DNA of 64,000 nucleotides from Streptomyces sp. KMM 9044 (GTDB lineage: Bacteria; Actinomycetota; Actinomycetes; Streptomycetales; Streptomycetaceae): assembly GCF_024701375.2 (NCBI RefSeq), contig NZ_CP113912.1:1-64000 (forward strand). The letters run 5' to 3'. Below the pieces are notes generated by a model. That model made no database searches, was not told the DNA's origin, and worked only from the letters and a program-made list of their open reading frames with translations. Of this stretch, positions 1-8,616 are shown piece by piece; the first letter of the stretch is position 1, and the number at the start of each line of letters is the position of its first letter. The position numbers were made by a program, and so were the translations under genes.

Positions 1-240
1 GGTACCACATCGCTGCGCGATGTGCAAGCGAACCCCCGTGCTGCGCACGGGGTTGCGCTCCGCCCGCGGGAGCGCTGGCGGGTGGCTGCGCCACCTGCTC
101 AACCCCGATGCTACGCATCGGGGTTGACGCTCCGTCCGCTGCGCTCCGGAGCGGCGGGACTTCGTCCCGCTACCGGGCTCCCGTTGCGCTGCAGTCCGGG
201 CCGGCGGGTCCGCTGCGCTCCCCCACCTGACGGTCCTTCC
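1..240. other. Linear replicon telomere (terminal hairpin array)
   Basis: A run of short GC-rich palindromes with small loops: 6-24, 31-54, 81-95, 101-125, about 136-152 and 154-170. Order, spacing and sequence match the archetypal Streptomyces chromosome/plasmid end as I remember it, including the block reading GGTACCACATCGCTGCGCG at the very start. The archetype begins about 11 bases earlier with palindrome I, so the assembly seems to stop just short of the true end. These 3' overhang hairpins are where Tap binds and where the terminal protein primes end patching; the tap-tpg genes in this window fit that role. Similarity to the archetype seems to continue weakly to about 290. Confidence 0.93.
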
Positions 241-437
241 AGCTGCGCCTCCAGGACCTTGGGGCCCACTTCGCGGGCCGGGCTGGCTGCGAGAGTGGGG
301 GGCCTCGTTCGTTTCGGGTTCTGGTGTAGTGGGTGCATCAGGTTGATGCACCATGTAGCGTTGGCGGAAGTATGGGACACCCCTCAACCACCCGATGCGG
401 GCCCAGATGCCCGCGCCTTTCGGAAAAGGGAAAACGC

Positions 438-662
438 ATGTGGAGTGCTCAGGACGTGGCGCGGGATCAGGTCCGGCGTCAAGCGAATGGCCTGGACATC
501 GCCGCCGTTGCGGAAAAGGTCGCGGAGGCCGCTGTCCGTGAGCGGGAGACCGCGGAGCAGTTGAGGGGGAACGGTTCCTTCTACGAGTTCGAGATGGACC
601 GGAGGGGTTGGCTGCCATCTGGCTGGCTAAACACGCTGAGTGGCAGCGCGTCAGAGACTTGA
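438..662 (+). CDS. Small telomere-proximal protein, unknown function
   Basis: A 74-residue ORF starting at ATG 438, with a purine-rich stretch (GGAAAAGGGA) seven bases upstream as ribosome binding site. The N-terminal half is charged and probably helical, with a repeated AEKVAEAAVRERE pattern. No family is recognised. Its stop overlaps the ATG at 662 of the next ORF (TGATG), so the two may be translationally coupled. Alternatively the two ORFs were once one gene: a one-base slip near 605 would join the residues ending FEMDRRG to the next frame. It lies directly upstream of the telomeric helicase and probably shares its transcript. Confidence 0.5.
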   Translation: MWSAQDVARDQVRRQANGLDIAAVAEKVAEAAVRERETAEQLRGNGSFYEFEMDRRGWLPSGWLNTLSGSASET

Positions 663-970
663 TGACTGCAGCCGGTTGGAGCGTGTACGAGCCAGAACAG
701 GACGCTCAAGGCTCGGTGTGGGCTCGCGAGCGTGAGGAACGGCTTGCTGGTGCTCTTGCGGCACAGGCCGCCTTCGGGGAACGGCAGGGGGAGGAAGCGG
801 ATGAACTGCGAGCGGAGGTCCGGCTGTCCGCCGCGCCCAGTCGACTGATCCAGACGGTGGCCAGCCGGACGGGGCTGCGCCCCTCTCAGGTCCTGGCCCA
901 GCTCGCCGAGCGGATCGTCGTGGGCGAGGACGGCACGGTGTCCGTCCCACCCTTCACGCCGTCCTGGTGA
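608..970 (+). CDS. Small protein upstream of telomeric helicase, unknown function
   Basis: A 120-residue ORF if started at TTG 608, or 102 residues from ATG 662, which overlaps the preceding stop as TGATG. I cannot decide the start. The TTG has GGAGGGG immediately before it but almost no spacing; the ATG relies on coupling. The middle is strongly charged and likely coiled coil (EREERLAGALAAQAAFGERQ). The C-terminal part, SRLIQTVASRTGLRPSQVLA, could be a short ribbon-helix-helix or similar DNA-binding segment. It ends 43 bases before the helicase start on the same strand. Its position between a telomere and a telomeric helicase suggests a terminus-linked role, but no function is established. 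Confidence 0.55.
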   Translation: MAAIWLAKHAEWQRVRDLMTAAGWSVYEPEQDAQGSVWAREREERLAGALAAQAAFGERQGEEADELRAEVRLSAAPSRLIQTVASRTGLRPSQVLAQLAERIVVGEDGTVSVPPFTPSW

Positions 971-1013
971 TTTCCGAAGCGAGCAGAAAAGAAGGCAGAG
1001 GAGGAGCGTGGAA

Positions 1014-3671
1014 ATGCTGGGTATCCGGCTTCGGGAACACCAGGTCGATCAGAAGTCGGCGTTTCGGAGGTGGATGGGATTCCCTGCAAGATCATCAGTG
1101 CCGTCGGAGGGGGCACGGGGCACCATCGTGTCCGCGACCGGATCGGGCAAGACGATCACCGCCGCCGCGTGCGCGCTGGACTGCTTCCCGGGCGGCCGGA
1201 TCCTCGTGACCGTGCCGACCCTGGACCTACTCGCACAGACCGCTGAGGCGTGGCGCCGGGTGGGCCACCGGGCCCCGATGGTGGCGGTGTGCTCGCTGGA
1301 GAGCGATGCGGTGCTGGACGGGTTGGGGGTGCGTACCACCACGAATCCGATTCAGCTCGCGCTGTGGGCGGGGTCGGGGCCGGTGGTCGTGTTCGCTACG
1401 TACGCCTCCCTGGTGGACCGCGAGGATATCGACGCACCCGAGGGCCAGCGGAAGGTTCGTGGGCCGCTGGAGGCCGCCCTGGCGGGCGGGGAGCGCCTGT
1501 ACGGGCAGCAAATGAGCGGTTTCGACCTCGCCATCGTGGACGAAGCCCACTCCACCGCAGGTGATCTCGGCAGGCCGTGGGCCGCGATCCACGACAATGC
1601 CCGCATCCCGGCCGACTTCCGGCTGTACCTCACCGCGACCCCGCGCATCCTCGCCTCGCCCCGGCCGCAGCAGGGCACCGGCGGCCAGGAGCTGGAGCTC
1701 GCGAGCATGGCCGACGACCCGGACGGGACCTACGGGCCGTGGCTGGCCGAGCTCGGACTCTCGGAGGCGATCGAGCGGGGCATCCTCGCCGGCTTCGAGA
1801 TCGACGTCCTGGAGATCCACGACCCCTCCCCCGCCCTCGGGGAAACGGAGGAGGCACAGCGGGGCCGGCGCCTCGCTCTCTTGCAGACCGCACTGTTGGA
1901 GCACGCGGCGGCGTACAACCTCCGTACAGTGATGACGTTCCACCAGAAGGTGGAAGAGGCCGCAGCCTTCGCGGACAAGCTGCCCCAGACAGCGGCCGAG
2001 CTGTACGCCAGCGGCGCCTCCGACCACGACCTGGCAGCCGCGGACCGGCTCCCCGCGTCGTCGATCGACGCGGCCTTCTACGAGCTGGAGGCCGGCCGCC
2101 ACGTCCCCCCGGACCGCGTCTGGTCGGCCTGGCTGTGCGGCGACCACCTCGTCACCGAACGCCGCGAGGTCCTTCGCCAGTTCGCCAACGGCATCGACGT
2201 GGCCGAGCGCCGGGTGCACCGCGCCTTCCTCGCCAGCTGCCGCGTGCTCGGGGAAGGCGTCGACATCACCGGCGAACGGGGAGTCGAGGCCGTCTGCTTC
2301 GCCGACACCCGCGGATCCCAGGTGGAGATCGTCCAGAACATCGGCCGCGCGCTGCGGCTCAACCGCGACGGCACCACGAAGGTCGCCCGGATCATCGTGC
2401 CGGTGTTCCTGGAGCCCGGCGAGGACCCGACCGACATGGTCGCCTCCGCCAGCTTCAAGCCGCTCGTGGCCGTGCTCCAGGGCCTGCGCTCGCACGATGA
2501 ACGCCTGGTCGAGCAGCTCGCCTCCCGCGCCCTCACCAGCGGACAGCGCACGGTGCACGTGAGGCGCGACGAGGACGGGCGGATCATCGGCGCCGGCGGC
2601 GAGGACGAGGAGGACGACACCGACGCCGTTGCCGAGACGGCCCTGCTCCACTTCTCCTCTCCCAGGGACGCGGCGACCATCGCGGCGTTCCTGCGCACGC
2701 GGGTCTACCGGCCGGAGTCCCTGGTCTGGCTCGAGGGCTACCAGGCCCTGCTCCGCTGGCGGGCCGAGAACGAGATCACCGGCCTGCACGCCGTCCCCTA
2801 TGACGTCGAGGTCGAAGTCGGAGTGACGAAGGACTTTCCGCTGGGGAGGTGGGTGCACCAGCAACGGAAGGCGCTGCGGGCCGGTGAGCTGGAACCGCGG
2901 CGCAAGGAGCTGCTGGACGCGCCGGAGGCCGGGATGGTGTGGGAGCCGGGTGAGGAGGTGTGGGAGGCCAAGCTCGCCGTGCTCCGGTCGTACCGGCGGG
3001 CCACAGGGCACCTTGCTCCCCGTCAGGACGCGGTGTGGGACGACCCCGCCGGCGGCCAGCCCGTCCCGGTCGGGCAGCACATGGCCAACCTCCGCAGGCA
3101 AGGCGGCCTCAGGAAGGACCCGGAGCGCGCCGCGGTGCGGGCCGGGCAACTGGAGGCGATCGACGAGGACTGGAACTGCCCCTGGCCGCTGGACTGGCAG
3201 CGGCACCACCGCGTCCTCGCGGACCTGGTCGATGCCGACGGTGTGCTGCCCGACATCGCGCCCGGCGTGCTGATGGACGGCGACGACATCGGGCGGTGGC
3301 TGAAGCGGCAGAAACAGCCGGGCACCTGGAAGCTGCTGTCCGACGAGCAGCAGGAACGGCTGACCACGCTGGGCATCAAGCCCGCCCCGGCGCCGCCTCC
3401 CGCCCCGGCGGCCGGGCGTGCGGCGAAGGGGTCGAGCAAGGCGCAGCAGGCGTTCCAGCGGGGCCTGACAGCCCTCGCACAGTGGGTGGAACGGGAAGGC
3501 CCCCACCGGCCGGTACCACGCGGCCACGCTGAGAAGATCGCGGTCGACGGCGAGGCCGAGCCGATCGCGGTCCGGCTCGGCGTATGGGTCTCCAACACCC
3601 GCGCGAGGCGCGACAAACTCACGGCGGAGCAGCTGAACGCACTGCGGAAGCTGGGCGTGAAGTGGGTGTGA
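1014..3671 (+). CDS. Telomere-linked SF2 helicase with helicase-associated domains (TtrA-like)
   Basis: About 885 residues. ATG 1014 is preferred over GTG 1008 because GAGGAG at 1001-1006 is correctly spaced only for the ATG. The N-terminal half is a superfamily 2 core: Walker A ATGSGKT near residue 42, DEAH box (IVDEAHSTAGD) near 177, motif III LTATPR near 207, and motif VI QNIGRALRL near 442. The C-terminal third, after about residue 600, carries repeated tryptophan-rich helicase-associated modules (WLEGYQALLRW, WVHQQRKALR and similar). Many Streptomyces ends carry a helicase-like gene of this kind (ttrA) as the first large gene; it has been linked to conjugal transfer. The position 0.8 kb from a telomere supports that. 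A type III restriction or phage helicase is less likely because no partner genes are present. Confidence 0.85.
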   Translation: MLGIRLREHQVDQKSAFRRWMGFPARSSVPSEGARGTIVSATGSGKTITAAACALDCFPGGRILVTVPTLDLLAQTAEAWRRVGHRAPMVAVCSLESDAVLDGLGVRTTTNPIQLALWAGSGPVVVFATYASLVDREDIDAPEGQRKVRGPLEAALAGGERLYGQQMSGFDLAIVDEAHSTAGDLGRPWAAIHDNARIPADFRLYLTATPRILASPRPQQGTGGQELELASMADDPDGTYGPWLAELGLSEAIERGILAGFEIDVLEIHDPSPALGETEEAQRGRRLALLQTALLEHAAAYNLRTVMTFHQKVEEAAAFADKLPQTAAELYASGASDHDLAAADRLPASSIDAAFYELEAGRHVPPDRVWSAWLCGDHLVTERREVLRQFANGIDVAERRVHRAFLASCRVLGEGVDITGERGVEAVCFADTRGSQVEIVQNIGRALRLNRDGTTKVARIIVPVFLEPGEDPTDMVASASFKPLVAVLQGLRSHDERLVEQLASRALTSGQRTVHVRRDEDGRIIGAGGEDEEDDTDAVAETALLHFSSPRDAATIAAFLRTRVYRPESLVWLEGYQALLRWRAENEITGLHAVPYDVEVEVGVTKDFPLGRWVHQQRKALRAGELEPRRKELLDAPEAGMVWEPGEEVWEAKLAVLRSYRRATGHLAPRQDAVWDDPAGGQPVPVGQHMANLRRQGGLRKDPERAAVRAGQLEAIDEDWNCPWPLDWQRHHRVLADLVDADGVLPDIAPGVLMDGDDIGRWLKRQKQPGTWKLLSDEQQERLTTLGIKPAPAPPPAPAAGRAAKGSSKAQQAFQRGLTALAQWVEREGPHRPVPRGHAEKIAVDGEAEPIAVRLGVWVSNTRARRDKLTAEQLNALRKLGVKWV

Positions 3672-3911
3672 CGCCGACCGTCAGTGGGGAGTCCCTACAG
3701 CCGACCAGATGCGCGAGCGCCACCGGGTGAGTGAGCGGCCTGCGGCTCTGCTGTTGGTCTTTACGGCACGCGGCGAACGAGACCAGCGGCGAGCCACTGC
3801 ACAAGAGGGGTGGCGGCCAAGTGGACCGGCATCTGCGCTTGGTTGGTGTGTCTACCCATCCGCCGTTGGAGGGGAAGGAATCAGGGTCGGGCAGGATGAG
3901 CACCCATGACG
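3672..3911. other. Intergenic stretch without a supported gene
   Basis: No reading frame here has a ribosome binding site or recognisable product. The last bases carry the upstream half of the next gene's translation start: an AGGA-containing stretch at 3893-3896 followed by ATGACG at 3906-3911. That hexamer is one copy of the MITE target duplication. Confidence 0.6.
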
Positions 3912-4051
3912 GACTCTGCTGCTCAATTCGGCGAGCGATCACGTGCCGTGCTTTCAGGGCTCGGCCGCGCCCGGCCTGCCTGCATCTGCGACGCGCTCTG
4001 AAGGCCGTATCGGCACGGCGTCATCACGCCGGGTAATTGCGCAGCAGAGTC
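3912..4051. mobile_element. MITE family A, copy 1 (140 bp, 6-bp target duplication)
   Basis: A non-coding 140-bp unit bounded by inverted ends GACTCTGCTGCTCAATT and AATTGCGCAGCAGAGTC. Flanking hexamers are identical, ATGACG at 3906-3911 and 4052-4057, so it is a clean insertion with a 6-bp target duplication. The interior folds back imperfectly (GATCACGTGCCGTGC against GGCACGGCGTCATC). A near-identical copy lies at 26251-26390 and a chimeric one at 26549-26689. It encodes no transposase and must be mobilised in trans. It landed across the start codon of the following gene. Confidence 0.93.
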
Positions 4052-6056
4052 ATGACGGGTGGGAAAGACAAGCTGATGAAGATGCTGCGGCGCGCCGGGC
4101 TGCACATCGCGGGGGACTGGAAGACCGAGGAGGTAGCGTCGCCCCGGGCCGCGTGGCGCTTGGTCGTCGCGGGAGAAATCAGGCCGACCGTGAGTGTGAG
4201 GGCAGACCGAGCGGACCTGGTCGCCGAGCTCAATGCGCAGTGGCACCGGCTCGGGACCGAGAGCGGGATCTTCGGCGGGGATGGTGTCTTCCTGATCGAC
4301 GTCGCGGGCAACTGGACAGGCTGCGCGCCCAGGCCTTGGACGCGGGTGCAGCTCACGGAGCAGTGGGACCTCGCCGGAGTTTTGGGCGAGCGGCCCGGGC
4401 AGCCGGAGTTCGTCACCCTCTCGATGGACGGGGACATCCTGCTGGGGGTGACCACTGAAGAAGACGAGGTATGGCTGATCGGCGTGGACCACCTGCGAGA
4501 GCGGCAGGAGACAGCCGCTCGGGCGGCGGCCCAGGAGAGCCCGCGGGAGCGGGCAGCCGCTTGGACATCGCTGTTTCAGGGGCCGGGGTCTTCGGAGCGG
4601 GTGCGTGAGATGTGGGCGCACGGGCTGGCACTCAACCCGGCCACCCCCGATGACCTGCGTGCCCGTCTCCTTTGGTGTGTCGCACTTCCCCCTGTGGCGG
4701 CGTCTGCCTGCGGTGGTCATCGAGGCGGCCATCGTCCACCCGGAGGGGAAGGTGAGGCAGCTGCTGGCCGAGGCCCAGCCGGGCCTCACAGCGGAGCAGT
4801 GGACTCGTCTGATCCTGGGCGAGCGGGGAGCCCGGCCCCGCTGGATCCTCACCCTGCTGGCGGCTGACCAGCACGCCGAGCTCACCGACGCCGCGTACGA
4901 GCAGCTCGCCGCGGATCCTTCCGTCCAGGTCCGGAAAGAGACAGCTCGTCTTCGCGGACTGCCCGTACGGATACTGACCGCGCTGGCTGGCGACGAGGAT
5001 CCCTCTGTACGCGCCTCAGCCTGCCAAAGGGCCTGGCCTCATCTGGACGGCCCGGCCCGGCGCAAGCTTCTGAGCGATCCTTCCGGCAAAGTGCGCATCG
5101 AGGCGCTGTTGCGGTACCACCGAGAGCACCCGATGCCCCGTTCGGTGTTCGATACCGAAGGAGTCCGAGAGCGCGCGGTTGAGTCCTGCCGCCTCGAACG
5201 CGGCCTCGCCGAACACCTGGCTCACCACGGAGAGCCGGCCCAGCGCAGCTCTCTCGCGGGCAACCCGCACCTGGACCCGGACTTGGTCGGACTTCTTGCC
5301 CAGGACCCTGACGAGAACGTCCGCTTCGTGGTGGCCACACGCGCTGACATCACCGAGGAGCAGCGGGCGGGCATCCCCATCGACTTCGACCCGCGCGGGC
5401 ACTACTACCCGCTCGACTGGGTCATGGCACTGCACGAGGATCCCGGCGCCATGCGCCGCCTGGCCGCCTCCTCCCACCCCCTGATCCGCAGGAGCGTTGC
5501 CCGGGCCCGGCACCTCCCTGCGGACGTCGTCGAACGTCTCGCCCGCGACGACGACCGCGTCGTCCAGCTCTTCCTCGCGGAATCCTGCGACGACGCGCCC
5601 GCCGACATGCTCCTGCGGGTGTGGCAGTGGTGGACCGGCAGCCTCAGTACCCCCGACCGCCCTCACGGCCACCCCAACTTCCCCCGCCGCGACCTGCTGC
5701 GCTACGCCGACGACCCGAACGCCAGAATGCGCCAGCTGGCCTTGGACGACCCGGAGTCCACGCCAGAGCTGGTGGAGAGGTTCAGCCGGGACAGCAACGA
5801 GGAAGTACGGCACCGGGCCGCGTCCGACCTACGTCTTTCGCCCGCATCGGCGGTCCGGCTGCTCGACGACCCGCACGAACGTGTCCGCTACGCCGCCGCC
5901 CTGCATCCAAGGCTGCCCGCCCGGGTGATAATCCGGTTGCTGCGGGACGCCGACACCGCACAAACCGCGGCCCGACACCCCTCCCTGCCCGTCCCCGTCA
6001 TGGAACAGATGCTCCAGCGGATCCAGCATCCGGCCCCGGTCACACCAGGACCGTAA
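4052..6056 (+). pseudogene. Leucine-rich-variant/HEAT-like repeat protein, one frameshift and MITE at its start
   Basis: Two overlapping frames make one ~665-residue protein. The first frame runs from ATG 4052 through EVWLIGVDHLRERQ and RARLLWCVALP, then leaves frame in a run of five C at 4688-4692. Reading four C restores LWRRLPAVVIEAAI and the frame continues to 6056. From about 4710 on it is a string of ~24-residue helical repeats (LAADPSVQVR, LAGDEDPSVRAS, LLAQDPDENVRFV, LLDDPHERVRYAAAL), the leucine-rich-variant type known in many actinomycete proteins of unknown role, usually a protein-interaction scaffold. The MITE target hexamer supplies the ATG, so the gene's original upstream ribosome site is now 140 bases away. 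The frameshift could be a sequencing error; the MITE is not. Confidence 0.72.
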
Positions 6057-6065
6057 GAAGCCGTC

Positions 6066-7840
6066 ATGCCTCCGGGATCGAGAGGGTTGGGCTGCCGTGC
6101 GGCCTCGCAGGCGGGCCGGCTGTATCGGATGGCGATGGTTGCTGTCAGTCGTATGCCGATTCCGGTCAGTTGGGTGCCGAAGGGCTGGGATACCTGGGAC
6201 CAGGACAGCAAGGCCGTGCTGTCCCGTACTCGGCGAGAGGGGCCGCGTGTGCCGGGAAGCCGTGGCGAGCATCAGCAAGACAGCCCGGATGCCGTGTTCC
6301 CGCCGGCGGCGGGCCGGGCGGCGGCGATTCCCCGGCTGCTGGACCTCGACGAACGTGGAGAGCTGAGCGCCGCGCATGTGCGTCTGGTGGCGCAGGCGTT
6401 GGGGAAGTCGGAGCGGACGGTGTGGCGGTGGCTGGCCGCTGCCCGGGAGGACCACCGCCTCGCCCGGGTGGAGTCGTCCCGTTTCACGGTCACCACGGAG
6501 GTCCGGCGGTTGTTGGCGCTGTGGGGCGGTAACGCCTCCCGGGTCCATGCCGAGCTGGTGCAGCGGGCGGCCGAGGATCCGGAAGCGCCCGCGGTGCCGT
6601 CGCTCTCCACGTTGCACCGGGCGATCCGCCGCGACCTGACCCGCGGCGAGCGGGCCGGGCTGAAGAGTGGGGAAGCCGCCCGCCGTGCTTACGACGTGTT
6701 CGGGCAGCGCCCGCCGACGCACCGCAACGCGGCGTGGGAGGGCGACCACAAGCACGTGCCCGTCGAGGTCGACGTGGAGGGCGAGCTGGCCACACCGTGG
6801 GTGACCTGGTTCATCGACTGCGCCACCAAAGCGATCGCCGGGGTGGCGGTCACCGCGCACGCGCCGAGCCGGGACGCGGTGCTGGCCTCGCTGCGGATCG
6901 CGATCACCCGCAGCGCCCCGTTCGGGCCGGTGGGCAGGCTGCCCAATCAGATCCGGGTGGACCGCGGCAAGGAGTTCCTGTGCCAGGCGGTCACTGCGGC
7001 GATGGGCGCGCTCGCCGTCCCCGTGACCGACCTGCCCGCCTACACGCCGCACTTGAAGGGCACGATCGAGGCGCTGAACGACGCGGTGGAGGAGATGTTC
7101 CTCGCCTCACTCCCCGCTACACCGGCCGCCAGAAACTTAACGGCGGCCATCTCGCCGACCCCGACGCCCCGCCCCTGACGTATGAGGCGTTCGTGGGACT
7201 GCTGCTGGACTGGGTGACCTGGTGGAACACCCGCCACCAGCCGTCCGTACTGAACGGGAAAACCCCCCTCCAAGCGTGGCAGGCCGACGCGACGCCACTC
7301 ACGGATGTGTCCGCGGGTCAGCTGGCGACGTTCGCCCTGGAGGACGACGGTCGTACGTACACGATCAGCACGTCCGGTGTGCGGTGGCGCCGCCGCGACT
7401 ACCTCGCTCCGTGGATGAACGGCCGGACCGGCACCAAAGTCTCGGTCCGGCACCTGCCCCACCACGACGACACCATCGAAGTCTTCGACGCGGCGACCGG
7501 ACACCATCTCGGGTCGGCGTTCCTGGCCGCCGCGGCAAGCCGGGAGCAGATCCGCTCCGTCCAGGCAGCACGGACCGCGGCCGCCCGCCAGCTCAAGGCC
7601 GATCTGAAAGCCGCGGAGAAACTGCGCCGCCGGCGCTTCGAAGCCTCCACCACCGCCGCCCCGCCCCGACCTCTCACCTCTTCGACCTCCGCGCAGGCCG
7701 AAGAGGAACTGGACGCGGCCGCGCAGACGGACCGCCGCGCGCTGGCCCGTCCCGATCTCGTTCCGCACGGCCCCGCGCCCGATACCTGGGCCCGCCCCAG
7801 GCCCCCGCGCACACCCACTCCCGATGAGGACAAGAGCTGA
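6066..7840 (+). pseudogene. Mu/Tn5053-like DDE transposase, single frameshift
   Basis: First gene of a three-gene transposon. The N-terminal part carries an HTH region (ALGKSERTVWRWLAAAR) followed by an integrase (rve) core with D, D and E: AWEGDHKHVPVEV, IRVDRGKEFL and TPHLKGTIEALND. Then comes a Mu-transposase beta-barrel C-terminal region (ISTSGVRWRRRDYLAPW) and a basic helical tail. The frame breaks at about 7112-7115, where four C stand in place of the five needed to read ASLPRYTGRQKLNGG. One missing base joins the frame that ends at 7840. The start is uncertain; ATG 6066 or 6129 are possible. The stop overlaps the ATG of the next gene (TGATGA), as in functional operons of this class. 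Either a real frameshift or a homopolymer sequencing error. Confidence 0.85.
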
Positions 7841-8616
7841 TGATCGCTGAGCTGGACTACGGGCTGCTGCCCGACGAGAGCGAAGACCACTTCCTGGGCC
7901 TGGAGCAGGCCCAGTTAGTCGGTACCGACACGCTGCTGACCACCCGGGACAACATCGAGGCCGTCATCGAGGCCAAGGCCATGATGTGCGTCTACGGGCC
8001 GGCCGGATCCGGCAAGACGATGTCGGTGAACTCCGCGCTGCGCCACCTCGCCCCGGACATCACCCACCGCCTGGAACTACGGGCCGGACCGACCCCGCGT
8101 GACATCCGCCATGGTCTCTTCCAGGCGCTGGGGCTGCCCGGTGAGCCGCCGGCCCGCCCGATCGAGTTCGACACCCTCCTCAAGGAGGCACTCGCGGAGG
8201 AGTTCCGGGTCCTGGTCTGCGACGAGGCGCAGTGGATGAAGAAGACCGGGTTCGAGTTCTGGCGCCACCTGTGGGACGACAAACGCACTAACATCGCGGT
8301 GATCTTCGCCGGGGGCGACGGCTGCTACAAGGTCCTGCGCCGCGAGCCCATGCTGGCGTCCAGGATCTTCATCTGGCAAGAGTTCACCCGCATGTCCAAG
8401 GACGAGGTACGGGCCACGATCCCCGCCTTCCACCCCGTGTGGGCAGACGTGGACACCGCGTTGATCGACGCGATCGACAAGCAGGCCGCCCACGGCAGCT
8501 TCCGCAACTGGGCCAACATCACCACTCACGTCCTCGCCGGCATGAAGAAACTCAACCTCGGGCAGGTCGACGAAGACCTCGTGCGCTGGGTCTACAGCAA
8601 GATCGGCGGCATGTAG
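7840..8616 (+). CDS. TniB/TnsC-like AAA ATPase of the transposon
   Basis: 258 residues, starting at ATG 7840 inside the transposase stop. Walker A is GPAGSGKT near residue 50 and Walker B is VLVCDEAQ near residue 126, with the sensor-like segment AVIFAGGDGCYKVL after it. In Mu, Tn7 and Tn5053 relatives such an ATPase picks the target and activates the transposase; that role follows from family and operon position. The C-terminal part (NWANITTHVLAGMKKLN) is a helical lid. The gene is intact although both neighbours are broken. Its TAG stop overlaps a GTG that begins the third, decayed gene. Confidence 0.87.
   Translation: MIAELDYGLLPDESEDHFLGLEQAQLVGTDTLLTTRDNIEAVIEAKAMMCVYGPAGSGKTMSVNSALRHLAPDITHRLELRAGPTPRDIRHGLFQALGLPGEPPARPIEFDTLLKEALAEEFRVLVCDEAQWMKKTGFEFWRHLWDDKRTNIAVIFAGGDGCYKVLRREPMLASRIFIWQEFTRMSKDEVRATIPAFHPVWADVDTALIDAIDKQAAHGSFRNWANITTHVLAGMKKLNLGQVDEDLVRWVYSKIGGM

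Noticed and set aside
1227..3527. A 766-residue open frame on the minus strand opposite the helicase
   Set aside because: It is a composition shadow of the high-GC helicase gene: Arg/Pro/Gly/His-rich, no motifs, no ribosome site, while the plus strand shows clear helicase motifs.
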